Source: Corynebacterium otitidis ATCC 51513 (GTDB taxonomy: Bacteria; Actinomycetota; Actinomycetes; Mycobacteriales; Mycobacteriaceae). Taken from it: DNA of 42,271 nucleotides. Numbering within the stretch: position 1 is the first letter of the stretch; the number at the start of each line of letters is the position of its first letter. The notes below the pieces were generated by a model. The model made no database searches, was not told the origin of the DNA, and was given only the letters and a program-made list of their open reading frames with translations. Shown here piece by piece: positions 42,170-42,271 of this stretch. The DNA is taken from contig NZ_JH815193.1 in assembly GCF_000296405.1 (NCBI RefSeq), positions 505,090 to 547,360 of the forward strand, in the 5' to 3' direction. Made by a program: the position numbers and the translations under genes.

Positions 42170-42271
42170 TTAGCTGCGCCGGCGGGCGACGACCAGCGCG
42201 CCGCCGATCGCCACCAGCGCGAGCCCCGCGCCGAGCGCGGCGAGCAGCTCGTCGCCCGTGCGCGCGAGGGC
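42170..42271 (-). CDS. C-terminal end of a cell-wall anchored protein (LARTG), cut by the window
   Basis: 33 residues visible, the 5' part lies outside the window. LARTG, a hydrophobic helix (about 20 residues) and a RRRS end form a sorting signal, again of the LAXTG type, like the LANTG protein at 4289. The stop is TAA at 42170-42172. The rest of the protein cannot be judged. Confidence 0.7.
   Translation of the reverse strand, partial: ALARTGDELLAALGAGLALVAIGGALVVARRRS

Noticed and set aside
1..42271. CRISPR array
   Set aside because: No regularly spaced direct repeats of 25-40 nt were seen anywhere in the window.

Overview
The window is very GC-rich DNA from an actinobacterium, most likely Corynebacterium or a close relative in the Mycobacteriales. 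The reason is gene order: glp (gephyrin-like), rimJ, glpR/sepX, galU, 5-formyl-THF cyclo-ligase, a SAF-domain protein, mscL, a moaB2-like gene, htrA, rpmF/rpmE2 facing rpmB-rpmG-rpsN-rpsR, purH-purN-perM, an M23 peptidase and pcrA. This is the order I recall from Corynebacterium and, in part, from the M. tuberculosis Rv0949-Rv0996 region. Several genes look leaderless, with a -10 hexamer 6-10 nt before the start codon, as is common in this order. The species cannot be named from sequence alone.

Layout. 1-3.4 kb: betB-betA, choline to glycine betaine. 3.4-9.7 kb: an accessory stretch with lower GC in its gaps. It holds a secreted LAXTG-anchored protein, an IS110-family element with a structured leader that may be its bridge RNA, a TRIC-type cation channel, a small HTH protein and a 60-residue membrane protein. 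9.7-11.3 kb: a second TRIC channel and a TenA-like protein without the catalytic cysteine. 11.4-16.3 kb: a probable defence island ending at tRNA-Ala(CGC), made of a GIY-YIG/DUF4357 protein plus an overlapping AAA-ATPase/subtilase pair that matches IetAS. 17-26 kb: conserved core covering the division proteins Glp and GlpR, RimJ-type acetyltransferase, GalU, folate enzyme, MscL, MoaB-like protein and HtrA. 26-28.3 kb: two divergent operons of cysteine-free ribosomal proteins, including rpmF and rpmG, which encode proteins of only 58 and 54 residues. 28.4-33 kb: a stand-alone ectoine synthase gene, then perM-purN-purH read on the minus strand. 33.2-34.2 kb: an M23 peptidase. 34.4-38.9 kb: a four-gene sugar-acid cassette (DUF1537 kinase, HIBADH/LtnD-type dehydrogenase, GntP permease, PF04199 hydrolase) lying between the M23 gene and pcrA. 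39-42.3 kb: pcrA, a lipoprotein, and the tail of a second LAXTG-anchored protein cut by the window end.

How the parts fit. betBA, solitary ectC, mscL and perhaps the TRIC channels suggest an organism exposed to osmotic stress. Glp and GlpR act together at the divisome. IetA and IetS are expected to act as one ATPase-protease defence complex. The sugar-acid cassette has uptake, oxidation, phosphorylation and a metal-dependent hydrolase, but no isomerase or aldolase, so its substrate is open. The items most worth a second look are the IetAS/GIY-YIG island, the IS110 leader RNA, the sugar-acid cassette, the solitary ectC, and the missing two-component system between rpmF and htrA.
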